Shown here: one piece after another, positions 8,191 to 17,296 of the stretch | How the letters are laid out: the number at the start of each line of letters is the position of its first letter | Position numbering within the stretch: the first letter of the stretch is position 1 | Origin: Rhizobium terrae | GTDB taxonomy: Bacteria > Pseudomonadota > Alphaproteobacteria > Rhizobiales > Rhizobiaceae | Direction: 5' to 3' | Length of the DNA: 64,000 nt | NCBI RefSeq assembly: GCF_003425685.1 | Contig: NZ_QJKM01000008.1 | Coordinates: 186,001-250,000, forward strand | Position numbers and translations under genes: made by a program | Notes under the pieces: model-generated | Told to the model about the DNA's origin: nothing | What the model saw: only the letters and a program-made list of their open reading frames with translations | The model's database searches: none

Positions 8191-9261
8191 TCAATCCGCA
8201 ATCGGCACGATCTGTTTCGGGTCGATCTGCAGCCAGGCGGGGGCGCCGACCTGGAAGACGTCGGCGGGCGGGGCTGCGACGCGGAATTGCAGGCCGCCTT
8301 CGCGGGACTGGAAGACGTAATCCCAGGTCTCGCCGAGGAAGGAGGATTGCTTGACGGAGCCTTCGAGGTTGATCGCCTTGTCCCTGCCGGCTTCGGTGGC
8401 CGAGAGCTTCATCGCCTGCGGGCGGATCGAGACGGTGATCGGGCCGCCGCCGGTCACTTCTTCGCCGAGCATGCCGAGCGGCACGCTGAAGCCGGAGAAG
8501 TCGATCATGTGGTTGCCGCAGTTTCCGGAGAGGAAATTGGTGCGGCCGATGAAGCTTGCCACGAAGCGCGTCTTCGGGCGGCTATAGAGCGCGTAGGGGC
8601 TGTCGATCTGTTCGAGCCGGCCGTTGTTCATCACGGCGATGCGGTCGGAGGTCACCATCGCCTCGCCCTGGTCGTGGGTGACATAGACCGAGGTGATCTT
8701 GAACTCGTCATGCATGCGCTTGATTTCGAAGCGCATTTCCTCGCGCAGATTGGCGTCTAGATTGGAGAGCGGCTCGTCGAGCAAAAGTACGGCGGGGCGG
8801 ATGACCACGGCGCGGGCGAGTGCCACACGCTGCTGCTGGCCGCCGGAAAGCTCGGCCGGGTAGCGGTCTGCGAGATGGCTCATGCGCACCGTTTCGAGCA
8901 CCGCGCCGACGCGTTTCTTCACCTCGTCGGAGGGCAGCTTGCGCAGGTTGAGGCCGAAGGCGACGTTCTGCGCCACCGTCATGTTCGGCCAGATCGCATA
9001 GGACTGGAAGATCATCGACATGCCGCGCTTTTCCGGCGGCACCGAGCCTGACGGCGCCGACAGCACCTTGCCGTCGAGCTCGATCGAGCCGGAGGTCGGA
9101 TCGATGAAGCCGGCGATCATCCTAAGCGTCGTCGTCTTGCCGCAGCCGGAAGGACCGAGCAGCGAGACGAATTCGCCGGGTTTGATATGCAGGTCGAAAT
9201 CCTTGACCGCATCGACCGCACCGAAACGGCGGCCCAGGTTCTTGAGGACAAGTCCGTCCAT
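8191..9261 (-). CDS. ABC transporter ATP-binding protein, FbpC/PotA type
   Basis: This 356-residue protein has an ATPase domain with Walker A GPSGCGKT, Q-loop FQSYAIWPNMTVAQNVAFGL, signature [14 protein letters not shown], Walker B VLLLDEPLSNLDANLREEMRFE and switch His in VTHDQGEA. A C-terminal TOBE_2 regulatory domain follows (about 270-350, with SIRPQAMKLS and SSFLGETWDYVFQS). The DEPLSNLDAxLR form is typical of spermidine, iron and CUT-type importers. It is the last gene of an importer operon: binding protein, fused permease, ATPase. It starts one base after the permease stop. Confidence 0.92.
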   Translation of the reverse strand: MDGLVLKNLGRRFGAVDAVKDFDLHIKPGEFVSLLGPSGCGKTTTLRMIAGFIDPTSGSIELDGKVLSAPSGSVPPEKRGMSMIFQSYAIWPNMTVAQNVAFGLNLRKLPSDEVKKRVGAVLETVRMSHLADRYPAELSGGQQQRVALARAVVIRPAVLLLDEPLSNLDANLREEMRFEIKRMHDEFKITSVYVTHDQGEAMVTSDRIAVMNNGRLEQIDSPYALYSRPKTRFVASFIGRTNFLSGNCGNHMIDFSGFSVPLGMLGEEVTGGGPITVSIRPQAMKLSATEAGRDKAINLEGSVKQSSFLGETWDYVFQSREGGLQFRVAAPPADVFQVGAPAWLQIDPKQIVPIAD

Positions 9262-9262
9262 A

Positions 9263-11011
9263 TCAGCTCCTCCTCAACATGAAGTCGCGGCCGAGATATT
9301 TCATCCCGAGAGCGACCACCGCTACGATGATGATCAAAAGTACGGAGCCCAGCGCCGCGAGCTTTTCGAGCTCGCCCTCCTCGCTGAGATCAAGCAGCAC
9401 GACGGAAACGACGCGCGTGGTGGGACCGACCAGGAAGATGGCGGTCGAAAGTTCCTGTGCCGCCGGCACGAAAATCAGCAGCCAGCCGCCGGCGAGCGTG
9501 CGCTTCAAGAGCGGCCCGACGACATGGCGGAGCGCCGTAGTACGCCCGCCGCCGAGGATGCGCACGGCCTCCTCCATTTCCGGATGGATGCTGCGCACGC
9601 CGGCCGAGCTGGTGGTGAACGCGATCGGCAGGAAGCGTGTGATGAAGGCGAGCGCCATGATCATGTAGGTGCCGTAAAGCGCGATCGGCGGCAGTGCATA
9701 GGCCGCGTAGAAGCCGATCGCCAGCACGATGCCGGGCACGACATAGGGCGAGACCGCCAGGAAGGCGAGCACGCTGGAGAACGGCAGGAGCTTGCGCTGG
9801 ACGATATAGGCGATGAACAGCGCGAGCGTGATCGCCACAGTCGCCGCCGCGATGCCGAGCCCGATACTGCCCATCAGCGCCCGCTGCGAGCTGGAGTGCT
9901 CGAAGAGTACGTAATGGAAATTGGAGAGCGTCAGGTTCGACAGCGAGAATCCGGTCGTCCAGCTTTCGGAGAAGGCGGCGAGCAGCAGCACGAAAAGCGG
10001 CATGATGACGGCGAGCGACACGACGATCATGCAATAGGCGAACAGGACCCAGCGCCAGCGGCCGAGCTTGACGATGCGCCGCTCGCCGCCCTTGCCGCTG
10101 ACCGAAACATAGCCTTTGCGGCGCAGGATGAGTTTCTGAAGGCCGAGCAGTGCCGCGGTGATCAGGAGCAACGGGATCGAATAGGCGGCGGCGACCTCGA
10201 TCCTCAGGGGGAAGGAGAAGAATTCCGTGAGCTGGATGACCACGACCGGATAGCGCGCCGGGATCGAGATCAGCGCCGGCACGCCGTAAAGCGCGATCGC
10301 GCCGAGGAAGGAGAGCAGTGCCGCACCGATGATCGCCGGCATGACGAGCGGAAAGGTCACCTTCATCGCTGTCTTGAACGGGCCGGCGCCGAGAATGTTG
10401 GCGGCGTCTTCCATCTCGGAATTGATCATCTCGAAGGCGGAGCTGACCAGCACGAAGACGAGGAAGAAGCCGCCGATCGCGGTGACGAGAACGAGGCCGC
10501 CGAAGGAAAAGATATTGACCAGCGGTTCGGTGGAGCCGGAGACGGCATGCCAGATCTTGTTGATCCAGCCGGTATTGGGGCCGGCGAGCAGGATCCAGCC
10601 AACGCCGGCGAGATAGGGCGGCATGATGAAGGCGCCGAACACGCTGTAGCGCACGAAATTGCGGCCGGGCATGTCGGTACGGGTGCAGGCCCAGGCGAGC
10701 GGCACGCCGAACATGAGTTTCAGGATGACGACGCAGGCACCCATCTTCAGCGTATTGGTGAGCGCCGTGATATGCCGCTCCTTGCCGTAGGCCTCGACAT
10801 AGTTCTGCAGCGTCCAGCCGCCCGTCTTGGCATCCGTGAAGCTGGAAACGACGAGCGTCCACATCGGCGCGATGATCAGCACCGCCAGAATGCCGGCGAG
10901 GAAAAGCCAGAGCAGATTGGCCGGCTGCAGGCGCTGGCGCCAGGGCACGCGCACCTTGGCCGGCTCGTCCTTCGACCAGCCCATCGCGTGGGTATCGGAA
11001 ACACTCGTCAT
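9263..11011 (-). CDS. ABC transporter permease, Fe(III)-type FbpB (two fused permease halves)
   Basis: The protein has 582 residues with two BPD_transp_1 domains in one chain, as in FbpB/AfuB/SfuB. The first half has helices at about 33-55 and 100-290 with an EAA-like loop EMEDAANILGAGPFKTAMKV. The second half has SSVLAFLAVSPYVVPGIVLA and EMEEAVRILGGGRTTALRHV. About 12 transmembrane helices are visible. The doubled EAA loop shows that one polypeptide supplies the whole channel. Substrate could be ferric iron, a polyamine-like amine or a phosphonate; the binding-protein family leans to Fe(III)-type importers but does not prove iron. Confidence 0.9.
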   Translation of the reverse strand: MTSVSDTHAMGWSKDEPAKVRVPWRQRLQPANLLWLFLAGILAVLIIAPMWTLVVSSFTDAKTGGWTLQNYVEAYGKERHITALTNTLKMGACVVILKLMFGVPLAWACTRTDMPGRNFVRYSVFGAFIMPPYLAGVGWILLAGPNTGWINKIWHAVSGSTEPLVNIFSFGGLVLVTAIGGFFLVFVLVSSAFEMINSEMEDAANILGAGPFKTAMKVTFPLVMPAIIGAALLSFLGAIALYGVPALISIPARYPVVVIQLTEFFSFPLRIEVAAAYSIPLLLITAALLGLQKLILRRKGYVSVSGKGGERRIVKLGRWRWVLFAYCMIVVSLAVIMPLFVLLLAAFSESWTTGFSLSNLTLSNFHYVLFEHSSSQRALMGSIGLGIAAATVAITLALFIAYIVQRKLLPFSSVLAFLAVSPYVVPGIVLAIGFYAAYALPPIALYGTYMIMALAFITRFLPIAFTTSSAGVRSIHPEMEEAVRILGGGRTTALRHVVGPLLKRTLAGGWLLIFVPAAQELSTAIFLVGPTTRVVSVVLLDLSEEGELEKLAALGSVLLIIIVAVVALGMKYLGRDFMLRRS

Positions 11012-11171
11012 GATCGGCGCTCACTTCATCACCAGCGCATTTCCGGCGAAAAGGAGTCGCCTGCAATGCTCTATGTCTTTGTTTTTACCCAATTCCGGAT
11101 GCAAAATCGGTTCCCGCTTTTGCTGGAATTGCTCTAGAGGCGTCGGTTCACCCGCGCTTGCGGGCATAAGC

Positions 11172-11193
11172 GGAGGCCGGCGGACCGGCCTCC
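11172..11193 (-). terminator. Intra-operon stem-loop after the binding-protein gene
   Basis: GGAGGCCGG (11172-11180) pairs perfectly with CCGGCCTCC (11185-11193) around a 4-base loop. It lies 13 bases past the stop of the binding-protein gene and before the permease gene. No U-run follows on the transcribed strand, so it is more likely an mRNA-stabilising or processing hairpin than a strict terminator. Confidence 0.5.
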
Positions 11194-11205
11194 GGAGGGG
11201 GCGGC

Positions 11206-12255
11206 TCAGATACCGAACGTGTCACGGAACTTCGACTGCACGTCCGGCAGCTTCTTGATGCCGTCGGAAATCTGGATCGACTTGGTCTTGTAGCTGTCGA
11301 GCGGCTTCATGCCCGGTGCGAGCGGCACGCCGGCACGCAGCGGATAACGATAGTCCTTGGAAAAATACTCGGCGATTTCCGGCCCGAGCAGGAAGTTTTC
11401 GAAGAGGCGTGCGGCATTCGGATGCGGCGCATCCTTCATGATCGCGGTGGCGGAAGGCGGCAGCAGCGCTCCGTCGGTCGGGTAGACGACGGCGACCGGT
11501 GCCCTTTTGGCGGCGGCATCCGAAAGGATCAGCGGTAGCGGCGCCAGCGCCACCTTGCGTTCGCCGGAGACGACGAGGTTATGCCCGTCGGCGACCGAAC
11601 GGCCGATCTGGGGCTTGTTCTTCTCGATCTTGGTGAAGAAATCCCAGCCGTAGAGGTCGTTCATCATGATCGTCCAGAGCCCGACGCTGCCGGAGAAGCT
11701 CGGATGGCCGATGGCGACCTGGCCCTTCCATTTCGGGTCGGTCAGGTCGGTCCAGTTCTTCGGCGCCTCGGCTTCGGTCACCAGCTTGGTGTTGTAGGCG
11801 ATGACGAGCGGAGAAACGCCGGACGTGATCCAGTAGTTTTCCTTGTCGGCCAGCGCGCGCAGTTCGGGAACCATGTCCTTCAGGTTTTCCGGCGCGAACT
11901 GGGCGAGCGCGCCCATTTCCTTCAACTGCGCCATCTGGCCGTCGTCATTGGTCGACATCAGATCGCCCTGCACGGCCTTGGCCTGCAGTTCCTGCACCAG
12001 GCGCTGGAAGATGACCTGACCGGAGGCGCGCACGACGTTGCAGCCGACGCCCTCGTATCTCTTCTTGAACAGGCCGCACATGCCGTCGGCGAATTCGGTG
12101 GTCGTCTGCGAGACGTACCAGGTGACCGAACCTTCCTTCCTGGCGGCTTCGTAAAGCTGCTTTTCGCCGGCGGTCATTTCCGCGGCGCCGGCAATGCCGG
12201 CGGTGAGCAGCAGCGCCGGAACGAATCCGGCTAAATATTTGAAGGCATGCTTCAT
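11206..12255 (-). CDS. ABC transporter solute-binding protein, Fe(III)/spermidine type
   Basis: The 349-residue protein has a Sec signal peptide (MKHAFKYLAGFVPALLLTAGIAGAA, cleavage near residue 24). The mature part begins with KQLYEAARKEGSVTWYVSQT, as in family-1-like binding proteins of the FbpA/FutA/AfuA and putrescine classes. Two cysteines (in GMCGLF and VGCNVV) may form a disulfide. Conserved elements include PKNWTDLTDPKWKGQVAIGHP and GSVGLWTIMMNDLYGWDFFTKI. It should bind its ligand in the periplasm and feed the fused permease. I do not see a clear tyrosine pair that would prove ferric-iron binding. The neighbouring GntR and thiol-redox genes suggest a catabolic rather than purely iron role. 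Confidence 0.85.
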   Translation of the reverse strand: MKHAFKYLAGFVPALLLTAGIAGAAEMTAGEKQLYEAARKEGSVTWYVSQTTTEFADGMCGLFKKRYEGVGCNVVRASGQVIFQRLVQELQAKAVQGDLMSTNDDGQMAQLKEMGALAQFAPENLKDMVPELRALADKENYWITSGVSPLVIAYNTKLVTEAEAPKNWTDLTDPKWKGQVAIGHPSFSGSVGLWTIMMNDLYGWDFFTKIEKNKPQIGRSVADGHNLVVSGERKVALAPLPLILSDAAAKRAPVAVVYPTDGALLPPSATAIMKDAPHPNAARLFENFLLGPEIAEYFSKDYRYPLRAGVPLAPGMKPLDSYKTKSIQISDGIKKLPDVQSKFRDTFGI

Positions 12256-12274
12256 GATCTCTCCTCCCGTTGAA

Positions 12275-12289
12275 CCGGCCTTCGGCCGG
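12275..12289 (-). other. Stem-loop in the leader of the binding-protein gene
   Basis: CCGGCC-TTC-GGCCGG forms a short perfect hairpin between the GntR gene and the binding-protein start, directly upstream of the strong Shine-Dalgarno GGGAGGAG. It could uncouple binding-protein expression from the regulator gene. No U-run is present. Confidence 0.4.
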
Positions 12290-12356
12290 CAAAGGCTCCC
12301 TCCCGAGCCCAGGGTTCATGCACTTTCCTCCGCCTGCTCCCGAAACGTTCTCCTCT

Positions 12357-13046
12357 TCACTCCCCGGGTATGAGCTGGCGTTCGACCGGGCGCATCAGCG
12401 CCAGGAAATCGCTGAAATATTCGCCCTGGATGACCACATGGGCGCGCATTGCGTCGCGGGCGCGGGCATCGTCGCGGGCACGGATCGCCGCGAGCACCTC
12501 CTCGTGCTCGCAAAGCGAACTGTTGACGCGGCCCGGCACGCGCAATTGCAGGCGGCGATAGGGTTTGAGCCGCCGCTGCAGCGAATGGGCGTTCTCGGCA
12601 AGAAAGCCGTTGCCGCTCGCCTCGTAGATCAGCCGGTGGAATTCGGCGTTGGCGTAATAATAATCGTCGGAATTGCCGGCCTGCTGGGCAGAAGCGCAGG
12701 CGGCCTGCGCTTCCTCCAGCCTGGCGAGCTGTTCCGGCCGGATGCGACGGGCCGCAAGCCGGGCGCACATGGCCTCCAGCTCGCCCATCACCTCGAACAT
12801 CTCGACCAGTTCGGTGATCGTCAGCTGCGTCACGAAAGCGCCGCGGTTCGGCACCATCTGCACGAGGCCCATGGCGTTCAGCTGGATCAGCGCCTCGCGG
12901 ATCGGCGTGCGGGAAACCTGATGGCGGGCCGCAAGGCTTGCCTCGTCGAGCCGATCTCCGGGCGAATAAAAACCGGTGACGATATCCTGCTCGATTGCGT
13001 CGCGAACGCTCGGCTTGCCGTGTTTTCCCTTCGCCTGCATGTTCAT
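12357..13046 (-). CDS. GntR family transcriptional regulator, FCD (FadR) subfamily
   Basis: The protein has 229 residues. An N-terminal winged helix (about 12-75) contains ARHQVSRTPIREALIQLNAMGLV and the wing PNRGAFVTQLT. The C-terminal all-helical FCD domain (about 85-215) has the metal/ligand residues spread as expected, including NAEFHRLIYEASGN and DARARDAMRAHV. FCD regulators sense small carboxylates. It sits in the same run of minus-strand genes as the thioredoxin-reductase-like and UGSC-like genes, and close to matAB, so it may control one or both. Candidate operators with TTGCATACGA occur upstream of matA and of the UGSC-like gene. Confidence 0.9.
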   Translation of the reverse strand: MNMQAKGKHGKPSVRDAIEQDIVTGFYSPGDRLDEASLAARHQVSRTPIREALIQLNAMGLVQMVPNRGAFVTQLTITELVEMFEVMGELEAMCARLAARRIRPEQLARLEEAQAACASAQQAGNSDDYYYANAEFHRLIYEASGNGFLAENAHSLQRRLKPYRRLQLRVPGRVNSSLCEHEEVLAAIRARDDARARDAMRAHVVIQGEYFSDFLALMRPVERQLIPGE

Positions 13047-13053
13047 CGCTGCC

Positions 13054-14013
13054 CTACCCCGCCGATGCGTAATGTTGGACCGGCTCTCCGATACCGTCCG
13101 CCGCGAGGTGGCGCACCGCCGATATCGCCGCCGTCACCCCGTCGCCGGCCGAGGCGGCGAGATGCGCGACGGAACGGGCGCGGATATCGCCTGCGGCGAA
13201 GATGCCGGGCACCGAGGTCTGCATGTCGAGATCGACGACGATCCGGCCATCCGGAGCCAAGGCGACTGTCTCGCCGAGGAAGGCGGTGTTCGGTTCGAGG
13301 CCGACATACACGAAGACGCCGTGGCAAGGGATGTCGCTTGCCGCGCCGGTGGTGAGATTGCGCACGTGAAGGGCATCGACGCCGTCGGTGCCGCGGATCT
13401 CAGTCGCGAGCGTTTCGAGCTTCACCTCGATGTTGGAGGCATCCCGGACCTTCGCCTGCAGGGTGGCACTTCCCGTCAGTTTCGGCCCGTGATGGATGAT
13501 CGTGATCCGCGCCGCATGCGGCACCAGCGCCAGAGCCTCGTCCAATGCCGAATCTCCGCCGCCGATGATGCACACGTCCTTGCCGCGCATCAGCGGACCG
13601 TCGCAGGAGGCGCAGTGGGAAACGCCCCTCCCCTCGAACGTCTCCTCGCCCGGGATGCCGAGCGTGCGTTTTGCAGAGCCGGCGGCGACGATCACAGCGC
13701 CGGCCGTCAGGTCGAGATCGCTGCCGGCGATGCGGAAACCGGCATCGGTCTTCGAGACCGCCTCGATCGTATCGAGCGCGAATTCGACGCCCGCTTCGTC
13801 CGCCTGCATCTGCAGCATGGGCCCGAGCTCGAAGCCCGACATGCCTTCGGCGGGGCCCGGAAAATTGTCGATGCGGTCGATGTTGATCACCTGGCCGCCG
13901 GCGCCCAGCCTGTCGATGACGATGGTGCGGGCTCCGTGGCGGGCGGCGGTGATGGCGGCGTTGAGCCCCGCCACGCCGGCGCCGATGACTGCGATGTCGT
14001 AATCGTTCCCCAT
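13054..14013 (-). CDS. Thioredoxin-reductase-like FAD/NAD(P) oxidoreductase
   Basis: The 319-residue flavoprotein matches bacterial TrxB in size and layout: an FAD-binding GAGVAGLNAAITAARHGA, the active-site CASC (C134 and C137, the place of CATC in E. coli TrxB), an NAD(P)-binding IIGGGDSALDEALAL, and the C-terminal FAD contact PGIFAAGDIRAR. It should pass electrons from NAD(P)H through FAD to a dithiol partner. The gene starts 3 bases downstream of the UGSC-like CxxC protein, which makes that protein, rather than generic thioredoxin, a plausible partner. Housekeeping trxB is usually elsewhere, so this looks like a dedicated paralog. Confidence 0.88.
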   Translation of the reverse strand: MGNDYDIAVIGAGVAGLNAAITAARHGARTIVIDRLGAGGQVINIDRIDNFPGPAEGMSGFELGPMLQMQADEAGVEFALDTIEAVSKTDAGFRIAGSDLDLTAGAVIVAAGSAKRTLGIPGEETFEGRGVSHCASCDGPLMRGKDVCIIGGGDSALDEALALVPHAARITIIHHGPKLTGSATLQAKVRDASNIEVKLETLATEIRGTDGVDALHVRNLTTGAASDIPCHGVFVYVGLEPNTAFLGETVALAPDGRIVVDLDMQTSVPGIFAAGDIRARSVAHLAASAGDGVTAAISAVRHLAADGIGEPVQHYASAG

Positions 14014-14016
14014 GTC

Positions 14017-15681
14017 TCAGCGCCAGTCGTCGATGGAAACGGTGGTGCGGTAATGGGCGCCGTAGATCTGCCAGTAGCCGTTCGATTCGCCGCCGACGAC
14101 CACGACATTGATGTCCTGCGGACGGAAGATGTGGACGAGTTCATCCTTGCCGGCCTTCAGCTTGCCGGCCATTGGCTCCTCGCCATAGGTGGCGCGGGGA
14201 TAGATGTAGTTCTGCACCAGCTGCAGATCCCAATAACGGCCGGCCGGCATCTGCGCCGTTTCGTAGATGAAGTTCAGCAAATCCTGCTTCTTCACGAAAC
14301 CGCCGCGATCGATGAACTGGCGGGCGCAGATCGGGTCGAGAACGAGGGTCGGCGCGGTGATCGCATCGGTGCCGAGCAGCATGTCGCGCACGTGTTCGCG
14401 CCAGTATTCCTTGCGCAGCCCGAGGCTGAAGGTGGTGGAACGGCAGCCGTGGAAGAGGCTGACGGTGCTCGTCCTTGCGTCGAAACCCTTCTGCACGTGC
14501 AGCGGCTCCCACGGACTGCGCTCCTCGTTTTCAGCGAATGTCAGGTTGTTGTAGGTGTAGTTGTTGCCAAGCGAACCCATGAAGGTTTCGCCGGGCACCG
14601 AACCGCCCTGCAGGTTCTGCGACAGAAGCCCGAAAGCGCGGCCGATCGTGGCATTGGCGTGGCTGTAGGGGCCAAGCGCGCCGACACCGCAATTCATGCC
14701 GATCTCCCCGCGGATCGGGCCGTTGACGACCGCCATGGCCGCGGCCGACGAGGACGTTGAACCGCGGGCGGAAACCTGCGCTGCCGCAAGCGCCAGGATG
14801 ATCGGAAAATATTCCGGCGAGGCGCCGGCCATGACGGCGTTCACGGCAACCTTCTCGACCGTGTATTCCCACAGCCCGCGATTGGTGGTCGGCTGCATGT
14901 GACCGACCACCTCGTCCGGCTTGCGGGACGTTCCGGCCAGCATGTCGGCGACGCGCGCGTCGGTCGGCAGGATGATCGGCAGCTTGTCGGTCCAGTGGTT
15001 GCGCAGGAAGGCGGCGTGCAGATTGTCTTCCGTGTCCGGCTCCACGTGGCGCGGCGTGCTGCGCTCGAACTGCGCGTCTTCGCCGGAGCCGAGACCGAGC
15101 GTCAGCGCCTCGATGATCTCCCGCATCACCGGCTTGCCGTTGATCGGGTCCATGCCCTCCACATAGGCACGCAGCTCCTCGGATGTCTTGCCCATGACCG
15201 GCTGCGGCACGAAGACCAGCGGCTGCTGCGAAAGGCCGCCCATCTTGGCAACGGAGCGGACGACCTTGGCGAACTTTTCGGTATGGATGGCGGCGGTCGG
15301 CACGCCGTATTTGGTTTCCAGCGTGATCGCATGGGTGGTGACGGCCGGTGCGCAAGTGGAGCAGTGGCCGACGCCGATGATCGCAGCGTGACCGTTCGCC
15401 TTGATCTCTTCCCAGAGTTGCGGATCGTCTTTTGAATACGTGTTGGCCATCTGGCGTATACGCACATTGACTGACGGCATATTGCGCTCGAACCAGGCCT
15501 GCACTTCCTTGAGAAGCTCAACCGAGTCGTCGAAGCGGCTATCGACCAGGTAGACCACCTTGCCGTCCAGGCTGGCCGGTCGGTCAGCCGGTTGCTTGCG
15601 GCTGACCTTCGGGGGATAACCCATCGGGTTATGGACGGTGAGAAGCGGCTGTCCGCTTTCGGGCTGGCCCTGCTGCAGCAT
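14017..15681 (-). CDS. UGSC-type (seleno)protein homologue with CSTC in place of Sec-Gly-Ser-Cys
   Basis: The protein has 554 residues. I start it at the ATG that follows GGGAGGAG by a few bases; an in-frame ATG 14 codons upstream lacks such a site. The N-terminal domain (about 40-190) has an alpha/beta fold with GVGHCSTCAPAVTTHAI at 104-120, a CxxC at 107-110 at the end of a strand. This resembles the UGSC family, in which selenocysteine may occupy the first position; here it is cysteine. The larger C-terminal part (about 190-554) contains GSTSSSAAAMAVVNGPIRGE and GMNCGVGALGPYSHANATIG, which I cannot assign to an enzyme. It is coupled to a TrxB-like reductase, so a thiol-dependent reductase is a reasonable inference. 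Its reaction is unknown to me. Confidence 0.6.
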   Translation of the reverse strand: MLQQGQPESGQPLLTVHNPMGYPPKVSRKQPADRPASLDGKVVYLVDSRFDDSVELLKEVQAWFERNMPSVNVRIRQMANTYSKDDPQLWEEIKANGHAAIIGVGHCSTCAPAVTTHAITLETKYGVPTAAIHTEKFAKVVRSVAKMGGLSQQPLVFVPQPVMGKTSEELRAYVEGMDPINGKPVMREIIEALTLGLGSGEDAQFERSTPRHVEPDTEDNLHAAFLRNHWTDKLPIILPTDARVADMLAGTSRKPDEVVGHMQPTTNRGLWEYTVEKVAVNAVMAGASPEYFPIILALAAAQVSARGSTSSSAAAMAVVNGPIRGEIGMNCGVGALGPYSHANATIGRAFGLLSQNLQGGSVPGETFMGSLGNNYTYNNLTFAENEERSPWEPLHVQKGFDARTSTVSLFHGCRSTTFSLGLRKEYWREHVRDMLLGTDAITAPTLVLDPICARQFIDRGGFVKKQDLLNFIYETAQMPAGRYWDLQLVQNYIYPRATYGEEPMAGKLKAGKDELVHIFRPQDINVVVVGGESNGYWQIYGAHYRTTVSIDDWR

Positions 15682-15704
15682 TGCATCTCCTCCCAGAAAT
15701 GATC

Positions 15705-15720
15705 TGCATTCGTATGCAAT
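15705..15720. promoter_or_regulatory. Candidate operator upstream of the UGSC-like gene
   Basis: TGCATTCGTATGCAAT contains the imperfect dyad TGCAT-TCGT-ATGCA. Its reverse strand reads ATTGCATACGA; the 10-mer TTGCATACGA also occurs upstream of matA at 18711-18720. A shared FCD-GntR site is a reasonable guess. Confidence 0.4.
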
Positions 15721-15769
15721 CATAGTCTACGCGTATACACGGAAGGTCAAGCAGAAAAATCAGGCCGGC

Positions 15770-17296
15770 TTATTTTGCTGCAGCAGGTTCGAACGTACCG
15801 GCGAACTGGTCGCGCAGCAGGTTCTTCTGCACCTTGCCCATGGTGTTGCGCGGCAGTTCGGCCATGAAAGCCACCTTCTTCGGGCGTTTGTAGCCTGCCA
15901 GACGGCCGTCCAGAGCCTTGATGACGCTTTGTTCGGTCAACTCCGCGCCGGGTTTCAGCACCACGGCGGCGATGATGCCCTCGCCGAAGTCCGGATGCCT
16001 GACTCCGAAGACGGCACTTTCGTTGACGCCCGGCATGGCGTCGATCTCCATCTCCACCTCCTTCGGGTATACATTGTACCCGCCGGTGATGATGAGGTCC
16101 TTGCCGCGGCCGACGATATGCACATAGCCGTCGGCATCGATCTTGCCGAGGTCGCCGGTAATGAAGAAGCCGTCCTTGCGGAATTCCGAAGCGGTTTTTT
16201 CCGGCATGCGCCAATAACCCTGAAACACGTTCGGGCCGCGCACCTCGATCATGCCGATCTCTTCGGTGCCGAACAGCGCGCCGGTTTCCGGATCGGCGAC
16301 CCGCACCTCGACGCCCGGCAGCGGGAAGCCGACCGTGCCGGCGACGCGGCGGCCGTCATAGGGGTTCGAGGTGTTCATGTTGGTCTCGGTCATGCCGTAG
16401 CGTTCGAGGATGGCGTGACCGGTGCGTTCCTGCCATTCGATATGCGTCTCGGCGAGCAGCGGCGCGGAGCCGGAGACGAAGAGGCGCATATGCGCCGTGC
16501 TTTCCCTGCTCAAGCCCGGATGCTGCAGGAGGCGGGTGTAGAAGGTCGGCACGCCCATCAGCGTCGTCGCCTGCGGCATGGCTTCCATGATCTTGTTCGG
16601 ATCGAACTTCGGCTGGAAGATCATCGAGGCGCGCGCGGCGAGCACCACGTTGGTCGCGACGAAAAGCCCGTGCGTATGGAAGATCGGCAGGGCGTGGATC
16701 AGCACGTCCTTGTCCGTGAACCGCCAGCTTTCCACCAGCGAAAGAGCATTCGAGAGGAGATTGTCGTGGGACAGCATCGCGCCCTTGGAGCGGCCCGTCG
16801 TCCCCGAGGTATAGAGGATCGCGGCAATATCGCTGCCGCTGCGCGAAGAGGTTTGTGCGATCGGTTCGGCCGCGGCCGCGGCGTCGGTCAAGGTGCCCTT
16901 GCCCGCTGGATCGAGTGTCAGCGTTTTCGCCCCGGCGGCCCTGGCGATCGGTTCGAGTGCCGCGAATTTCGAAGGATCGCAGACGAAGATCGAAGGCTCT
17001 GCGTCGGTGAGGAAATATTCGATCTCCGCCGGCGTATAGGCGATGTTGAGCGGCAGATAGATGCCGCCGGCCCTGACCGTCGCGAGGTAGAGCGCCAGCG
17101 CCGTCACCGATTTCTCCGCCTGCACGGCCACCCGGTCGCCGGGCTGCAGGCCTGCTTCGAGCAGCGCTCCGGCAAGTCTTGCGCACTGGTCGGCAAAGGC
17201 GCGGTAGCTGACCGAGCCCGCCGTTTCGTCCGTCAGGAGCAGCCGGTCCTCCCGGTCGAGCCTGCCGAGCAGCGCGTCATAGAGATTGCCAGCCAT
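15770..17296 (-). CDS. matB: Malonyl-CoA synthetase MatB
   Basis: The 508-residue member of the acyl-CoA synthetase (ANL) superfamily has P-loop YTSGTTGRSKGAMLSH, the A5 region YGMTETNMNTSNPYDGRRVAG, the hinge region GDLGKIDADGYVHIVGRGKD, and the catalytic lysine near the end in RNTMGKVQKNLLRD. Sequence and length match rhizobial MatB, which makes malonyl-CoA from malonate, ATP and CoA. The start overlaps the matA stop by one base (TGATG), the classic matAB order. With MatA it turns malonate into acetyl-CoA. No MatC malonate carrier is present in the window. Confidence 0.93.
   Translation of the reverse strand: MAGNLYDALLGRLDREDRLLLTDETAGSVSYRAFADQCARLAGALLEAGLQPGDRVAVQAEKSVTALALYLATVRAGGIYLPLNIAYTPAEIEYFLTDAEPSIFVCDPSKFAALEPIARAAGAKTLTLDPAGKGTLTDAAAAAEPIAQTSSRSGSDIAAILYTSGTTGRSKGAMLSHDNLLSNALSLVESWRFTDKDVLIHALPIFHTHGLFVATNVVLAARASMIFQPKFDPNKIMEAMPQATTLMGVPTFYTRLLQHPGLSRESTAHMRLFVSGSAPLLAETHIEWQERTGHAILERYGMTETNMNTSNPYDGRRVAGTVGFPLPGVEVRVADPETGALFGTEEIGMIEVRGPNVFQGYWRMPEKTASEFRKDGFFITGDLGKIDADGYVHIVGRGKDLIITGGYNVYPKEVEMEIDAMPGVNESAVFGVRHPDFGEGIIAAVVLKPGAELTEQSVIKALDGRLAGYKRPKKVAFMAELPRNTMGKVQKNLLRDQFAGTFEPAAAK

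Noticed and set aside
9020-11137. A 705-codon open frame on the plus strand opposite the Fe-type importer genes
   Set aside because: It is antisense to two well-supported ABC genes, rich in Asp/Glu/His/Arg as expected from the complement of membrane-protein codons, and matches no family.
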